A stretch of DNA of 64,000 nt from Desulfobulbus propionicus (GTDB taxonomy: Bacteria > Desulfobacterota > Desulfobulbia > Desulfobulbales > Desulfobulbaceae). This document shows, one piece after another, positions 36,154 to 45,852 of this stretch. Within the stretch, counting starts at the first letter, position 1. Each line of letters begins with the position of its first letter. Under the pieces are notes generated by a model. That model ran no database searches. It had not been told where the DNA came from and saw only the letters and a list, made by a program, of their open reading frames with translations. A program made the position numbers and the translations under genes. Where the stretch lies: the NCBI GenBank assembly GCA_002748755.1, contig PDTD01000015.1:1-64000 (forward strand). Direction: 5' to 3'.

Positions 36154-37194
36154 TCAATCTTCAGAGTTTCCCTCTCTCATGTCAGGAGCTTCCCAACCTT
36201 CTATTTTCATGCCCAGGGTGAGATCATGCTCTGAAAGAAGGGCTTTAATCTCGTGGAGCGATTTACGCCCGAAATTCTTAGTCTTAAGCATTTCTGCATC
36301 TGTACGTTGTACCAACTGGCCGATGTACTGGATCTGCGCATTTTTAAGGCAGTTGGCCGAACGAACAGACAATTCCAGATCTTCAACATTTTTATCAAGA
36401 AAAGGTGGATAGTTGGCACCCTCATCATCAGCATCGTTTTTATCAGGTGCTTTAGCCTGCTCTTCGTTGAAATTGATGAAAATGGTCATCTGTTCCTTTA
36501 ATATTTTTGCAGCATAGGCTATTGCATCCTGTGGTGTCACGCTCCCATCGGTTTCCACTTCAAGTGTTAAACGGTCATAATCGGTTTTCTGGCCGACACG
36601 AGCCTGACTGACCACATACTGCACGCGAACTATGGGTGAGAAAATGGCGTCAATCGGTATAACGCCAATGGATTGCTCCTCCTTCTTGTTCATTTCGGCT
36701 GAGACATATCCCTTTCCCCACTGTACCTCAAGTTCGGCTCGAAATTCTATATCTGCGGTAATAGTGCAAATATGTTGTTCTGGGTTCATGATGTCCACAT
36801 GAACCCCTCCGTTTATGTCTGCTGCAGTGACTTCACCTGGCCCGGATTTCTCAATACTGACAGTGTGTCCTTCTGATCCGTTTAATCGTAACCGGACCTG
36901 TTTGAGATTCAAAATGATGTCTGCCACATCTTCATGAACACCATTTATACTTGTGAATTCGTGGAGAGCGTTTTCTATCTTTACAGAAGTAATAGCTGCC
37001 CCTCGAATAGAGGAGAGTAAAATTCTTCTCAAAGAGTTGCCTATGGTTGTAGCGAAACCACGCTCAAAAGGTTGACAAACAAACTTTCCGTATTGTTCCG
37101 TATGTGTTTCGTCGTTAACCTCTAATCGCTCAGGCGTAATAAGGTTATGCCAATTCTTGTAAAAGGGATTTGTGTCCCATGTTTCCTGTGCCAT
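36154..37194 (-). CDS. rpoA: RNA polymerase alpha subunit
   Basis: A 346-residue alpha subunit. The N-terminal assembly domain (about 1-240) includes [20 protein letters not shown] and the conserved [17 protein letters not shown] linker at about 240-265 is acidic ([12 protein letters not shown]). The C-terminal domain (about 265-335) has [20 protein letters not shown], with the arginine equivalent to E. coli Arg265 that contacts UP elements and activators. The usual upstream neighbour rpsD is reduced to a remnant, so rpoA now follows rpsK after a 469-bp gap. It may need its own promoter or read-through. Confidence 0.96.
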   Translation of the reverse strand: MAQETWDTNPFYKNWHNLITPERLEVNDETHTEQYGKFVCQPFERGFATTIGNSLRRILLSSIRGAAITSVKIENALHEFTSINGVHEDVADIILNLKQVRLRLNGSEGHTVSIEKSGPGEVTAADINGGVHVDIMNPEQHICTITADIEFRAELEVQWGKGYVSAEMNKKEEQSIGVIPIDAIFSPIVRVQYVVSQARVGQKTDYDRLTLEVETDGSVTPQDAIAYAAKILKEQMTIFINFNEEQAKAPDKNDADDEGANYPPFLDKNVEDLELSVRSANCLKNAQIQYIGQLVQRTDAEMLKTKNFGRKSLHEIKALLSEHDLTLGMKIEGWEAPDMREGNSED

Positions 37195-37215
37195 GCAGTA
37201 CCTGATTGCTTATGG

Positions 37216-37330
37216 TTACTTGGAGTTCAATTTGACAATAAGCTGTTCCTGTGTATGCGAGGCTACCCGCACTTGGTGGGAGTTGCTTGAAATGTACCGA
37301 GGTTTTATAGTATGGTCAAGTTGGATCTAT
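37216..37330 (-). pseudogene. rpsD: rpsD (ribosomal protein S4) 3' remnant
   Basis: In the exact place of rpsD, between rpsK and rpoA, the minus strand reads VASHTQEQLIVKLNSK and then a stop at 37216. This matches the S4 C-terminus (..REDxxxxxQEQLIVELYSK). Just upstream, in another frame, GTFQATPT corresponds to the S4 GTFKALPTRED segment. Stops and frameshifts separate the pieces. Further upstream (about 37360-37390) a YEQQAVPG stretch might be left from the S4 YERRxYxPG motif, but that match is weak. No intact S4 gene is in the window, so a functional rpsD must lie elsewhere. No full-length start or core domain remains. Confidence 0.72.
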
Positions 37331-37663
37331 TCGTTTGAACCGGGAACGGCCTGTTGTTCATAACCCTTGATTAAATTGGTTAACAGCTGGTTTTCTCAAT
37401 CAATTTTGTGCACAAAAACACTATTTGCGGTTATTATCGGTTAAGATGGGGTGTTTCCAAGCAGGCCGTTGAAATACCGTTTATACTTATCCATTCGTCA
37501 GATTTGTCACCAGTTTCAATTCGCTTTATCACTGCAGATTATTTTGGCTGGGGCTATATCCTTGGATTCTAGACAAAAGAAAAAACATAATATCACTGTA
37601 TTCTAGTTTTTTCTAACTGAACAATGGTGACAGCACCTATTGTGTTCTGACGTAGCCCTGGCC
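37331..37663 (-). other. decayed spacer between rpsK and the rpsD remnant
   Basis: About 330 bp with frequent stops in all frames and no recognisable protein, except a possible trace of the S4 N-terminal region near 37360-37390. It occupies space where the first two thirds of rpsD would lie. Confidence 0.45.
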
Positions 37664-38062
37664 TTACACTCTTCTACGCTTTGGTGGTTTACACCCATTA
37701 TGAGGTAAAGGGGTAACATCGACAATACGGCTCACATCCAATTCCACACTGGTCAAAGCTCTCAGTGCTGCTTCACGCCCTGGACCGGGTCCCTTTACAT
37801 GGACTTCAACTTTTCTCAAGCCATGCTCTTTAGCCTTTGCAACGGCATCATTTAGCGCGTTCTGTGCTGCAAAAGGTGTTGATTTTCGTGACCCCTTGAA
37901 TCCAATAACCCCAGCAGTAGACCAGGCAATGGCATTGCCCTGCCTGTCTGTCACGGTGACTATTGTATTATTGAAGGTGGAATAAATATAAATTATTCCT
38001 TCGGGTACATTCTTTTTTTCGCGGCGTTTTGCTCGACCTGCCGCCTTCCCAGCTTTAGCCAT
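37664..38062 (-). CDS. rpsK: 30S ribosomal protein S11
   Basis: A 132-residue S11 of the 30S platform, contacting mRNA near the Shine-Dalgarno helix. Conserved blocks are [55 protein letters not shown] and the C-terminal [18 protein letters not shown]. It is 42 nt after rpsM. The next gene should be rpsD but only a remnant is left there. Confidence 0.97.
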   Translation of the reverse strand: MAKAGKAAGRAKRREKKNVPEGIIYIYSTFNNTIVTVTDRQGNAIAWSTAGVIGFKGSRKSTPFAAQNALNDAVAKAKEHGLRKVEVHVKGPGPGREAALRALTSVELDVSRIVDVTPLPHNGCKPPKRRRV

Positions 38063-38104
38063 TGTATCTCCGTGTTCTCTTCAAAAAAAGCTACTCAATA
38101 CTTG

Positions 38105-38473
38105 TTACTTTTTCCGTACTGCTGCCCCGCGACGAGGACCTTTTCTGGTGCGTGCGTTTGTTTTTGTTCTCTGCCCCCGGCAAGGCAGGCTCCTACGATG
38201 CCGTCGTCCACGATAGCAACCAAGATCCATGAGACGTTTTATATCCATGGAGATTTCCCGTCTTTTGTCACCCTCGACGGTATAATCACTTTCAATAATC
38301 TGCCGTATACGAGTGACATCGTCCCCGCTCAGATCATCACTATTCATTTGATATGGCAAATCAGCCTTATCAAGGATCTGACGTGCACTGGTCAAACCAA
38401 TACCGTAAATATAGGTGAGCGCACGATCCATATGTTTATTACGTGGCAAATCCACACCAGCTATACGTGCCAA
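38105..38473 (-). CDS. rpsM: 30S ribosomal protein S13
   Basis: A 122-residue S13 of the 30S head, forming inter-subunit bridges with L5. It begins [20 protein letters not shown], has [19 protein letters not shown], and ends in the basic tail [19 protein letters not shown]. It lies between rpmJ and rpsK in the standard order. Confidence 0.97.
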   Translation of the reverse strand: MARIAGVDLPRNKHMDRALTYIYGIGLTSARQILDKADLPYQMNSDDLSGDDVTRIRQIIESDYTVEGDKRREISMDIKRLMDLGCYRGRRHRRSLPCRGQRTKTNARTRKGPRRGAAVRKK

Positions 38474-38512
38474 AATAATTCTCCCTGGTTATAAATCTAA
38501 CCCTGTTGCAAG

Positions 38513-38626
38513 TTACCCTTGCCTTTGCTTGTGCTTTTTATTCGTACAGCTCACTCGAACAACGCCTTTTCTCTTGAAGATTTTGCAGCTGCTGCACATC
38601 TTCTTTACTGATGCCCGTACTTTCAT
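38513..38626 (-). CDS. rpmJ: 50S ribosomal protein L36
   Basis: A 37-residue zinc-ribbon ribosomal protein. The sequence [20 protein letters not shown] then [17 protein letters not shown] shows the CxxC...C...H zinc ligands, so it is the zinc-binding (C+) type. It sits between infA (21 nt upstream) and rpsM (39 nt downstream), its normal place in the alpha cluster. Confidence 0.95.
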   Translation of the reverse strand: MKVRASVKKMCSSCKIFKRKGVVRVSCTNKKHKQRQG

Positions 38627-38647
38627 TGTTCCTTCCCGACTGCTGAA

Positions 38648-38884
38648 TTATTTCTTGCCCTTGCCACCTTTGGCGCGGAAGGTAACCCTGCCTCTCGTCA
38701 AATCATAGGGAGACAACTCTATAGTTACCCGATCTCCTGGTAAAATTTTGATGTAATGCATCCTCATTTTTCCGGAAATATGCGCAAGGACTTTATGGCC
38801 ATTGTCCAACTCAACACGAAACATCGCGTTGGGCAACGGCTCAATGATAGTTCCTTCTACTTCAATGGCTTCTTCTTTTGCCAT
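38648..38884 (-). CDS. infA: translation initiation factor IF-1
   Basis: A 78-residue OB-fold factor binding the 30S A site. It begins [20 protein letters not shown] and contains [20 protein letters not shown] and [19 protein letters not shown], slightly longer at the basic C-terminus than the usual 72. It follows map after a 111-bp gap that holds a good promoter match, so infA likely heads a sub-transcript. Confidence 0.95.
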   Translation of the reverse strand: MAKEEAIEVEGTIIEPLPNAMFRVELDNGHKVLAHISGKMRMHYIKILPGDRVTIELSPYDLTRGRVTFRAKGGKGKK

Positions 38885-38926
38885 AGAATCAACCGCCTCT
38901 TAAATTTTTTGCCCAAAAAATTTGAT

Positions 38927-38954
38927 ATTATATCGATTTAAGTATAATTTTCAA
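38927..38954 (-). promoter_or_regulatory. infA: probable internal promoter upstream of infA
   Basis: On the minus strand TTGAAA (38949-38954) and a perfect TATAAT (38927-38932) are 16 bp apart, 43 nt before the infA start. It would let infA-rpmJ-rpsM-rpsK-rpoA-rplQ be expressed independently of the spc cluster. Confidence 0.6.
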
Positions 38955-38995
38955 CAGTTTTTTGGATCTAGTTGATCAAAAGCTACCCCAGGGGC

Positions 38996-39808
38996 TCACT
39001 TTGGTGGAGATGAGCCGAGCTTGCTCAGTATTGCTGGTCCCGAACGAGTCACTGCTACAGAATGCTCAAAATGCGCAGAAGGTTTTCTATCTGCGGTGAC
39101 GACAGTCCAATTATCTTTGAGAATTTTAACCTTTGCCGTACCAATGTTTACCATGGGTTCTATGGCCAAAACCATGCCTTCCATAAGTCTTGGAGACGCA
39201 CCCCTCTGAACGTAGTTGGGAACCTCAGGAGCTTCATGCAAGTCTGACCCTATTCCATGTCCTACAAACTGTTTCACAACCGCATATCCTCTTTTCTCAA
39301 CATACTCCTGGATGGCCCTGGACACATCTGAGACCCGGTTGCCGATACTCATTTTTTCTATTCCCTGCATCAGGGATCGATGAGTTACCTCCAGGAGGTT
39401 TTCGATCTCAGGACGTACTCTACCGCAGGGAATAGTTACTGCAGAGTCTCCATAAAACCCTTTGTACAGTGTGCCAAAATCAACTGAAATAATATCTCCT
39501 TCCTTGAGAACTGTTTTGTGAGAAGGTATTCCATGTACAACCTCCTCGTTAACAGAGGTACATAAACTTGCAGGGAAACCACGATAACCTTTGAACGCAG
39601 GTATCGCGCCATGATCCCGGCAATATTCTTCGGCAACTTTGTCCAGATCCAGTGTGGTCTTTCCTGGTGCGACAGTTTTCTTCAGCAGATCAAGTACACC
39701 AGCGACGATCTGGTTGGCCTGCCACATGATAAAAAGTTCAGCTGTTGTTTTAACAGTTATAGCTCGGTTCGATTCCGATTTGGTCACGATTGTATCAACG
39801 CCTTCCAC
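38996..39808 (-). CDS. map: methionine aminopeptidase type I
   Basis: A 265-270-residue enzyme removing the N-terminal methionine from nascent proteins. Metal ligands are in IISVDFGTLYKGFYGDSAVT (two Asp), GHGIGSDLHEAPEVPNY (His), MVLAIEPMVNIG (Glu) and FEHSVAVT (Glu before His). A GTG at 39808, behind GGAAAG, overlaps the secY end by 14 nt; a second GTG at about 39784 is an alternative that gives a more usual N-terminus. secY-map-infA is the common order. Confidence 0.92.
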   Translation of the reverse strand: MEGVDTIVTKSESNRAITVKTTAELFIMWQANQIVAGVLDLLKKTVAPGKTTLDLDKVAEEYCRDHGAIPAFKGYRGFPASLCTSVNEEVVHGIPSHKTVLKEGDIISVDFGTLYKGFYGDSAVTIPCGRVRPEIENLLEVTHRSLMQGIEKMSIGNRVSDVSRAIQEYVEKRGYAVVKQFVGHGIGSDLHEAPEVPNYVQRGASPRLMEGMVLAIEPMVNIGTAKVKILKDNWTVVTADRKPSAHFEHSVAVTRSGPAILSKLGSSPPK

Positions 39809-41099
39809 GTATCTTTCCGGCTTTCATAAAGCCATCATAATTTCGCATTACCATATGTGATTCAATCTGACTGATAGTATCTATGGCAACCCCAACAACA
39901 ATAAGAAGTGCTGTTCCTCCAAAATAAAACGGAACATTAAATTTAGAAATAAGCAGGGTTGGCATTACACAGATGGCGCTTAAGTATATGGAACCCACTA
40001 CCGTAAGCCGGGTTAGAACTTTATCAATAAACTCTGCTGTACGTTTTCCAGGCCGTATACCGGGTATAAATCCACCATTTTTCTTTAGATTCTCAGCGAC
40101 ATCATCTGGTTTAAAGGTAACAGCGGTATAAAAAAAGCAGAAAAACACTATCATCGCTACAAAAAGGATATAGTAATAGATTGTTCCAGGTGAAAGAGCA
40201 GCAGAAACTCTCTGCACCCATTCGATCTGTATAAAAGAACCGATGGTTGCAGGAAACATCATAATAGAAGATGCAAATATAGGTGGGATAACACCAGATA
40301 TGTTGATCTTAAGCGGAAGGTGACTGGCCTGTCCGCCGTACACCCGGTTTCCTACCACCCGTTTGGCGTACTGTATGGGTATGCGCCTTTGCGCTGTTTC
40401 AGCATAAATAATAAAGGCAATAACAAAGGCCATGGCGACTATCATGACTGGAACAAAAATAACTGGCAGGCCCCCTGATTTGACCAGCTCGATGGTATGC
40501 CCAACGGCAGCTGGCATTCGAGCTACAATGCCGGCAAAAATAATAAGGGAAATGCCGTTACCTATCCCTCGCTCGGTCATCTGCTCCCCGAGCCACATAA
40601 TAAATGCAGTACCTGATGTGAGAGTGAGGACAGTCATAAGTTTGAATTCCAAACCTGCCTGTATCACAATTGGAGCGCCCGAGGGACTGTGCATGGATTC
40701 GAGGCCGGAGGCTATGAAGAACCCCTGTATGACGGAAAGGCCTACCGTCCCGTATCGGGTATACTGGGTAATTTTTCTCCGTCCAGATTCCCCTTCCTTC
40801 GACAATGTTTCCAATTGAGGAATGACAACCGTGAGCAACTGAATGATAATGGAGGCCGAAATGTAGGGCATAATACCCAGCGCAAAGATTGAAAAGTTCT
40901 CTAGTGCACCTCCTGAGAACATATTAAACATCCCAAAAAGCGTACTTGCATTCTCGGAAAAAAATTCGCTCAGTGCGCCTCCATTTATTCCAGGTGTGGG
41001 TATTTGCACTCCCATCCTGTAGACAAAAAGCATAAAGAGAGTGAACAACACTCTCTTTCGTAACTCTGGGATATTAGCTGCGCTGGCTAATCCACTCAT
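39795..41099 (-). CDS. secY: protein translocase subunit SecY
   Basis: A 434-residue channel-forming subunit of SecYEG with ten membrane helices. It shows FSGGALENFSIFALGIMPYI near the plug and helix 2, GTAFIMWLGEQMTERGIGNG, RRIPIQYAKRVVGNRVYGGQ and LPLKINISGVIPPIFASS. The C-terminus YDGFMKAGKIRGRR is the cytoplasmic end. It follows rplO by 4 nt and overlaps map. Confidence 0.97.
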   Translation of the reverse strand: MSGLASAANIPELRKRVLFTLFMLFVYRMGVQIPTPGINGGALSEFFSENASTLFGMFNMFSGGALENFSIFALGIMPYISASIIIQLLTVVIPQLETLSKEGESGRRKITQYTRYGTVGLSVIQGFFIASGLESMHSPSGAPIVIQAGLEFKLMTVLTLTSGTAFIMWLGEQMTERGIGNGISLIIFAGIVARMPAAVGHTIELVKSGGLPVIFVPVMIVAMAFVIAFIIYAETAQRRIPIQYAKRVVGNRVYGGQASHLPLKINISGVIPPIFASSIMMFPATIGSFIQIEWVQRVSAALSPGTIYYYILFVAMIVFFCFFYTAVTFKPDDVAENLKKNGGFIPGIRPGKRTAEFIDKVLTRLTVVGSIYLSAICVMPTLLISKFNVPFYFGGTALLIVVGVAIDTISQIESHMVMRNYDGFMKAGKIRGRR

Positions 41100-41103
41100 A
41101 TGA

Positions 41104-41541
41104 CTACTCCTTTATGGCTCCACCAGCAGCAACAATTTTTTCGGCCGCACCCTTGCTGACCTTGTCCACGTCAACGGTTACGGAGGTAGTAATTTCACCG
41201 TTAGCCAAGATTTTCACCGGTTTTTTTCCTTGAACAATGCCAGCCTCTATCAAAGCCTTATGATCAACGAGGGAGTCGGCTTCAAAAACATTGAGTTGAC
41301 TAAGATGAACGATGTCGTATTCGGTTTTAAAAATATTGGTAAAACCGCGTTTTGGCAGGCGCCGATGTAAAGGCATCTGACCACCTTCAAAACCTGGGGT
41401 CAATGAGTATCCAGACCTTGACCGGGCACCTTTATGACCTCTACCAGCCGTTTTACCATGCCCGTTGCCCTGCCCCCGGCCAAGACGTTTTTTGTTCTTT
41501 CTTGCACCGGGAGAGGGAGCGAGTGTATTGAGTTTCAGCAT
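41104..41541 (-). CDS. rplO: 50S ribosomal protein L15
   Basis: A 145-residue L15, a late assembly protein of the large subunit. It begins MLKLNTLAPSPGARKNKKRL, followed by GRGQGNGHGKTAGRGHKGAR, GYSLTPGFEGGQMPLHRRLP and KRGFTNIF. Only 3 nt separate it from rpmD, and secY follows after 4 nt. Confidence 0.97.
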   Translation of the reverse strand: MLKLNTLAPSPGARKNKKRLGRGQGNGHGKTAGRGHKGARSRSGYSLTPGFEGGQMPLHRRLPKRGFTNIFKTEYDIVHLSQLNVFEADSLVDHKALIEAGIVQGKKPVKILANGEITTSVTVDVDKVSKGAAEKIVAAGGAIKE

Positions 41542-41544
41542 GCC

Positions 41545-41724
41545 CTATTCCTCCACTGTGATGAGATGGCGCACCTTGGCGATCATACCCTGGATCTCCG
41601 GGGAGTTCCTGCGAACCACCTTTTTGTGCATCTTGGTCAACCCCAGCCCTACAAGTGTTGCCCTGATTTTCTCGTTACTGCCAATGGCACTCTTGACCTG
41701 TGTCAATGTAACTGTATCTCTCAT
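41545..41724 (-). CDS. rpmD: 50S ribosomal protein L30
   Basis: A 59-residue L30: MRDTVTLTQVKSAIGSNEKI then RATLVGLGLTKMHKKVVRRN and a C-terminal MIAKVRHLITVEE. The pattern VxLxxSxIG...TLxxLGL is diagnostic. It sits between rpsE and rplO in its standard spc position. Confidence 0.94.
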   Translation of the reverse strand: MRDTVTLTQVKSAIGSNEKIRATLVGLGLTKMHKKVVRRNSPEIQGMIAKVRHLITVEE

Positions 41725-41751
41725 GTTCTTTCCTATTCCCTGGCTGCCTTT

Positions 41752-42264
41752 TTACGCGACCATTTCTTCGACGCTTAGCCCACGAAGACGGGCGATCTCC
41801 TTTGCTGATCGCAGTCGCCTCAACCCTTCAATGGTGGCTTTTGCCAGGTTATGTGGGTTATTGGAGCCCAGACATTTTGTCAATATATTCTGCACACCAG
41901 CAGCCTCAAGCACGGCCCTTACGGCCCCACCGGCAATAACGCCTGTTCCGTCTGAAGCGGGTTTTAACATAACACTTCCAGACTTAAATTTTCCGATAAT
42001 TTCATGCGGTATTGATGAATCTGTTAGCGCCACAGATGTCATATCCCTACGCGCCTTTTCAATACCTTTTCTGATTGCTTCGGGAACCTGATTCGCTTTA
42101 CCCAGGCCGTATCCTACCCGACCTTTACCATCACCAACAACGACAATGGCACTAAAACTAAACCGACGTCCACCTTTAACAACCTTAGCGACGCGATTGA
42201 TATAAACTATTTTTTCGATGAGCTCCTCTTGGTTTCCCTCTTTAGCTCGTTTAAAATCAGCCAA
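41752..42264 (-). CDS. rpsE: 30S ribosomal protein S5
   Basis: A 170-residue S5 involved in decoding accuracy and mRNA unwinding. Conserved parts are [40 protein letters not shown] and [16 protein letters not shown], then [20 protein letters not shown]. The double-stranded-RNA-binding-like N-terminal half and the S5 C-terminal fold are both complete. It follows rplR by 48 nt. Confidence 0.97.
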   Translation of the reverse strand: MADFKRAKEGNQEELIEKIVYINRVAKVVKGGRRFSFSAIVVVGDGKGRVGYGLGKANQVPEAIRKGIEKARRDMTSVALTDSSIPHEIIGKFKSGSVMLKPASDGTGVIAGGAVRAVLEAAGVQNILTKCLGSNNPHNLAKATIEGLRRLRSAKEIARLRGLSVEEMVA

Positions 42265-42312
42265 GAAACACCCCCGTAGGTTAGTTATGGTTTAGTAAGA
42301 GTCTACTTTTTC

Positions 42313-42678
42313 TCAAAATTGAAGGCCGGCTTCACGAGCACCGTCGGAAAGCGCCTTAATACGTCCGTGATAAATGTAACCACCGCGGTCGAAAACGACC
42401 CTGCTTATGCCTACCGTCTGTGCTCTTTGAGCAATAGCTTCCCCTACTTTTTTGGCTTGTGCTACTTTATCAGCGCTTGCCTCCAGTTCGATATCCTTGT
42501 CAAGTGTTGAAGCTGAAACCAAAGTGATTTTTTTGATATCGTCAATAATTTGCACGTATATATGTTTGTTACTACGAAATACCCGCATTCTTGGTTTTTC
42601 GGGTGTACCGAAAATCTTCTTGCGAATACGCTTGATTCTTTTTTCTCGTGCAGTAGCTTTTGGGTTCGTCTTTGCCAT
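42313..42678 (-). CDS. rplR: 50S ribosomal protein L18
   Basis: A 121-residue 5S-rRNA-binding protein. It contains [40 protein letters not shown] and [20 protein letters not shown], then AREAGLQF at the end. Length and place between rplF and rpsE are standard. Confidence 0.97.
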   Translation of the reverse strand: MAKTNPKATAREKRIKRIRKKIFGTPEKPRMRVFRSNKHIYVQIIDDIKKITLVSASTLDKDIELEASADKVAQAKKVGEAIAQRAQTVGISRVVFDRGGYIYHGRIKALSDGAREAGLQF

Positions 42679-42704
42679 AATGGTACTCTTTGGATTACCT
42701 GAAA

Positions 42705-43244
42705 TTATTTCGCACCAGCTTTACCGACCTTGCGTACAATACGCTCGTCGATGTACCGTATCCCTTTTCCTTTGTACGGTTCCGGTTTACGTATGTCTCG
42801 AATCCGGGCTGCCGTCAAGCCAACCAGTTCCTTGTCTATCCCACTGACCGTAATTTTATTGTCTTTATCAACAGCGGCACTGATACCATCAGGCAGATGA
42901 AATTCAACTGGACTGGAGTACCCGACATTGAGGGTCAGCGTATTTCCTTCAATGGCTGCTCTATAGCCAACACCTTCGACAGCCAGTACTTTTTCAAAGC
43001 CCTTTTCGACGCCAAGAACCATATTACTGATAAGAGACCTCGTCATTCCCCAGAAGGCCATGACCTGTTTACTGTTTCCTTTAGGCAGAAGAACGATCTG
43101 ATCGTCCTTGGTCTGACAATCAATTTCAGGCCGGATAGTTCGCTCAAGTGACCCTTTGGGGCCAGTTACCTGGACATGCGTCCCTTTAATCTCAACCTTT
43201 ACACTACCTGGTACAGGAATAGGTTGCTTACCAATTCTGGACAT
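42705..43244 (-). CDS. rplF: 50S ribosomal protein L6
   Basis: A 179-residue L6 with its two repeated RNA-binding folds. The ATG at 43244 gives the usual [20 protein letters not shown]; the frame stays open 11 codons upstream but that part is not conserved and overlaps rpsH. The C-terminal signature [20 protein letters not shown] is intact. Confidence 0.96.
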   Translation of the reverse strand: MSRIGKQPIPVPGSVKVEIKGTHVQVTGPKGSLERTIRPEIDCQTKDDQIVLLPKGNSKQVMAFWGMTRSLISNMVLGVEKGFEKVLAVEGVGYRAAIEGNTLTLNVGYSSPVEFHLPDGISAAVDKDNKITVSGIDKELVGLTAARIRDIRKPEPYKGKGIRYIDERIVRKVGKAGAK

Positions 43245-43270
43245 TTTCAGCTCCTTGCTATTAAAGACCC

Positions 43271-43669
43271 TTACCATACCTGGCAGAGTAATTCGCCACC
43301 AATGTTACGAGCCCTGGCCTCTCGATCAGTTAAGACGCCCTCGGAAGTAGACAAGATGCATGTTCCTAGCCCGCTCATGATTTTAGGAATTCGATCACTT
43401 TTACTGTATTTCCGAAGCCCGGGTTTGCTGATTCGCTGTATACCAGTGATCACAGCTTCATTATTGGCTCCATACTTAAGCTCGATTCGCAAAGTCCCCT
43501 GGGGACCTTCCTGCATAACCTGATAATCAACAATGTAGCCTTCCTGTTTGAGTACTCGGGCCACATTCACTTTAATTTTAGACAGTGGCATCTCCACTGA
43601 GCCGAACCGAGCTTTCACACCATTTCTGATTCTGGTCAGCATATCTGCCAGTGGATCACTCATAGACAT
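43271..43669 (-). CDS. rpsH: 30S ribosomal protein S8
   Basis: A 132-residue S8, a primary 16S rRNA binder of the central domain and the usual translational repressor of spc operons. It contains DPLADMLTRIRNGVKARFGS, VARVLKQEGYIVDYQV and the C-terminal GLGTCILSTSEGVLTDREAR. It follows rpsN by 85 nt. Confidence 0.97.
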   Translation of the reverse strand: MSMSDPLADMLTRIRNGVKARFGSVEMPLSKIKVNVARVLKQEGYIVDYQVMQEGPQGTLRIELKYGANNEAVITGIQRISKPGLRKYSKSDRIPKIMSGLGTCILSTSEGVLTDREARARNIGGELLCQVW

Positions 43670-43754
43670 TGAAATATCCTCATTAAAAAGCTTATCTGTT
43701 CTTACCTTTACAACAAATGCGTGCTCAGGAATGGTTCATACCAAATTTGTGTGT

Positions 43755-43940
43755 TTACCAGCTTGATTTCGTCACACCGGTAATTTCACCCTGAGAAGCC
43801 AACTTGCGAAAACACAGTCTGCAGATACCAAATTTTCTAATAAAGGCCCTTGGACGTCCGCACAGTGGACATCGATTGTATGATCGAACCTTAAATTTTG
43901 GATCACGCTTTGCCTTGGCAATCAGAGATTTTTTTGCCAC
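43755..43940 (-). CDS. rpsN: 30S ribosomal protein S14, zinc type
   Basis: A 61-residue short S14 with four zinc-ligand cysteines in [20 protein letters not shown] and CFRKLAS. This is the C+ type, often called type Z, in contrast to the ~100-residue zinc-free form. With the C+ form of L36 it shows that zinc-binding paralogues are kept in the main operon. Confidence 0.96.
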   Translation of the reverse strand: MAKKSLIAKAKRDPKFKVRSYNRCPLCGRPRAFIRKFGICRLCFRKLASQGEITGVTKSSW

Positions 43941-43988
43941 TGCTTCCTCCTGATAATGAAATGTACATCTCGTACAATACTATTTTTA

Positions 43989-44531
43989 TTACTTCTTTTT
44001 AAATGGCATTCCAAGAGCCTTCAGCAAGGCTCTGCCTTGTTCGTCATTCTTTGCTGAGGTGACAATGGTTATGTTCATTCCCCGAATCTTGTCAATTTTA
44101 TCATAATCAATTTCAGGGAAAATGATGTGTTCGTTAATACCCATGGAGTAATTTCCCCGGCCATCAAATCCCTTGGGGGAGACACCCCGAAAGTCGCGTA
44201 CACGAGGCAAGGCTATATTGATCAGCTTGGACAGAAAATCGTACATCTTATCCCGCCGTAAGGTAACCCGGGTTCCAATGGGCATACCATCTCGCAACTT
44301 AAAGGTAGCTATAGATCTTTTTGCCCTTGTCACCACAGCCTTTTGTCCCGCTATTAAGGTCAGTTCACCGGCAGCGTTCTCCACTGTTTTTGGGTTCTGA
44401 ACCCCCTCACCAATCCCCATATTGAGTACTACTTTCTCCACCTTGGGGATTTCCATTACATTTTTAAACTCAAACTCCTTTTGTAACTGGTTTTTGAGTT
44501 CATTGTCATAATATTCTTTTAATGTAGCCAT
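43989..44531 (-). CDS. rplE: 50S ribosomal protein L5
   Basis: A 180-residue 5S-rRNA-binding protein. Conserved regions include [60 protein letters not shown] and [20 protein letters not shown]. The ATG at 44531 follows GGGAG by 7 nt and gives the normal length; the frame continues upstream into rplX but without conservation. Confidence 0.96.
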   Translation of the reverse strand: MATLKEYYDNELKNQLQKEFEFKNVMEIPKVEKVVLNMGIGEGVQNPKTVENAAGELTLIAGQKAVVTRAKRSIATFKLRDGMPIGTRVTLRRDKMYDFLSKLINIALPRVRDFRGVSPKGFDGRGNYSMGINEHIIFPEIDYDKIDKIRGMNITIVTSAKNDEQGRALLKALGMPFKKK

Positions 44532-44557
44532 TATTTGCTCCCTAACCAGTGAACCCC

Positions 44558-44896
44558 TTACTTTGTCGATGTTTTCAGTGTAGCTCCGCATCCTTTACAG
44601 ACACGAACCTTACTGCCATCTTCAAGAAATTTTTTCCCCATGCGAACGGTCTCTGTACATTCGGGGCATACAAGCATCACATTACTGATATGAATAGGAG
44701 CCTCACGCTGAATGATTTGTCCTGGCTGGGTAACATCAATGGCTTTCTGATGCTTCGTGATCATATTGATGCGCTCCACAACCACCTTATTGCGAGCACG
44801 ATCTACCTTGAGTATTTTACCCACGCGTCCCTTATCCTTTCCAGCTATAACCTCAACTTGATCGTCTACTCTCAGACTGGTTTTTCCCTGCCGCAT
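44558..44896 (-). CDS. rplX: 50S ribosomal protein L24
   Basis: A 112-residue KOW-motif protein that starts large-subunit assembly. It shows [20 protein letters not shown] (the KOW motif), [20 protein letters not shown] and a C-terminal zinc-like [13 protein letters not shown] with [12 protein letters not shown], typical of the longer L24 form in many bacteria. Confidence 0.95.
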   Translation of the reverse strand: MRQGKTSLRVDDQVEVIAGKDKGRVGKILKVDRARNKVVVERINMITKHQKAIDVTQPGQIIQREAPIHISNVMLVCPECTETVRMGKKFLEDGSKVRVCKGCGATLKTSTK

Positions 44897-44945
44897 TGTG
44901 ATTCCTCATTTCCCTTAAATTTAATTTCTCTACCAGGAGACTGGT

Positions 44946-45314
44946 TTACAAGACTTCTGGTGCAAGGGATATTATCTTCATAAAGCCAAGACCGCGTAAC
45001 TCGCGGGCAACAGGCCCAAATATACGTGTCCCGATCGGTTCACCGCTGTTACTGAGCAACACTGCCGCATTTTCGTCAAAGGCGACAGTTGTGTCTTCAG
45101 GACGGCTCAACTCTTTTTTTGTCCGGACAATGACAGCATCAAGGACGTCACCTTTTTTAACTTTGGCATGTGGAATAGCCTCTTTAACGGTGACGACTAT
45201 TATATCCCCAATGCTTGCATATCGTTTACGAGTGCCGCCGAGTACCCGGATACACAACACCTTTTTGGCACCAGAGTTATCGGCTACATTAAGAATAGTT
45301 TCGGTTTGAATCAT
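44946..45314 (-). CDS. rplN: 50S ribosomal protein L14
   Basis: A 122-residue L14 forming an inter-subunit bridge. It begins [20 protein letters not shown] and contains [40 protein letters not shown] and a C-terminal [10 protein letters not shown]. It follows rpsQ by 59 nt. Confidence 0.97.
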   Translation of the reverse strand: MIQTETILNVADNSGAKKVLCIRVLGGTRKRYASIGDIIVVTVKEAIPHAKVKKGDVLDAVIVRTKKELSRPEDTTVAFDENAAVLLSNSGEPIGTRIFGPVARELRGLGFMKIISLAPEVL

Positions 45315-45373
45315 GGTTCTACCTGCTCTACAGTTTTATACAGTCGCTTTGTACTGGGGAATAAAGATACCGA

Positions 45374-45628
45374 TTAAAGGGAACGTTCAACAATCGACCG
45401 CACAAGCCATCGCTTATTTTTGGAAAGTGGTCGGCATTCTTCGATCAAAACGATATCGCCAATATTGCATGCATTGGATTCGTCATGGGCCATATATTTC
45501 ACATTGCGTCTGATGTATTTGCCGTAGAGCTTGTGGCGTACTTTTCGCTCCACAAGGACAACAACACTCTTGTCCATTTTATTGCTGATTACTGCCCCTT
45601 GACGTGTTTTTTTTGTCTTATCTGCCAT
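45374..45628 (-). CDS. rpsQ: 30S ribosomal protein S17
   Basis: An 84-residue primary 16S rRNA binder with an OB fold. It shows [40 protein letters not shown] and [18 protein letters not shown]. It follows rpmC by 38 nt. Confidence 0.96.
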   Translation of the reverse strand: MADKTKKTRQGAVISNKMDKSVVVLVERKVRHKLYGKYIRRNVKYMAHDESNACNIGDIVLIEECRPLSKNKRWLVRSIVERSL

Positions 45629-45666
45629 CGGTATTTCCCTGTATTCCTTTTAAGCTGTCTACCCCA

Positions 45667-45852
45667 TTATCTCTTTTCTGATACAACTGTCTGTATTCTG
45701 GCAATCTCTTTGCGAAGCTGTCTGAGTCGTGCGGTATTCTCAAGCTTTCTGATGCCGTGCTGGAACTTGAGCTTAAACAGGTCTTGCCGAATTTCTTTTT
45801 CCTTGTGTAAAAGATCTTCGAGATTCATTTCGCGCATCTCTTTGGTTTTCAT
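45667..45852 (-). CDS. rpmC: 50S ribosomal protein L29
   Basis: A 61-residue two-helix protein beside the exit tunnel, where SRP and trigger factor dock. It begins [20 protein letters not shown] and contains [20 protein letters not shown]. Its start overlaps the rplP stop by 4 nt (ATGA). Confidence 0.95.
   Translation of the reverse strand: MKTKEMREMNLEDLLHKEKEIRQDLFKLKFQHGIRKLENTARLRQLRKEIARIQTVVSEKR

Noticed and set aside
37360-37390. YEQQAVPG read as the S4 N-terminal YERRxYxPG motif
   Set aside because: Too short and too degenerate to count as independent evidence; kept only as a possible trace of rpsD.
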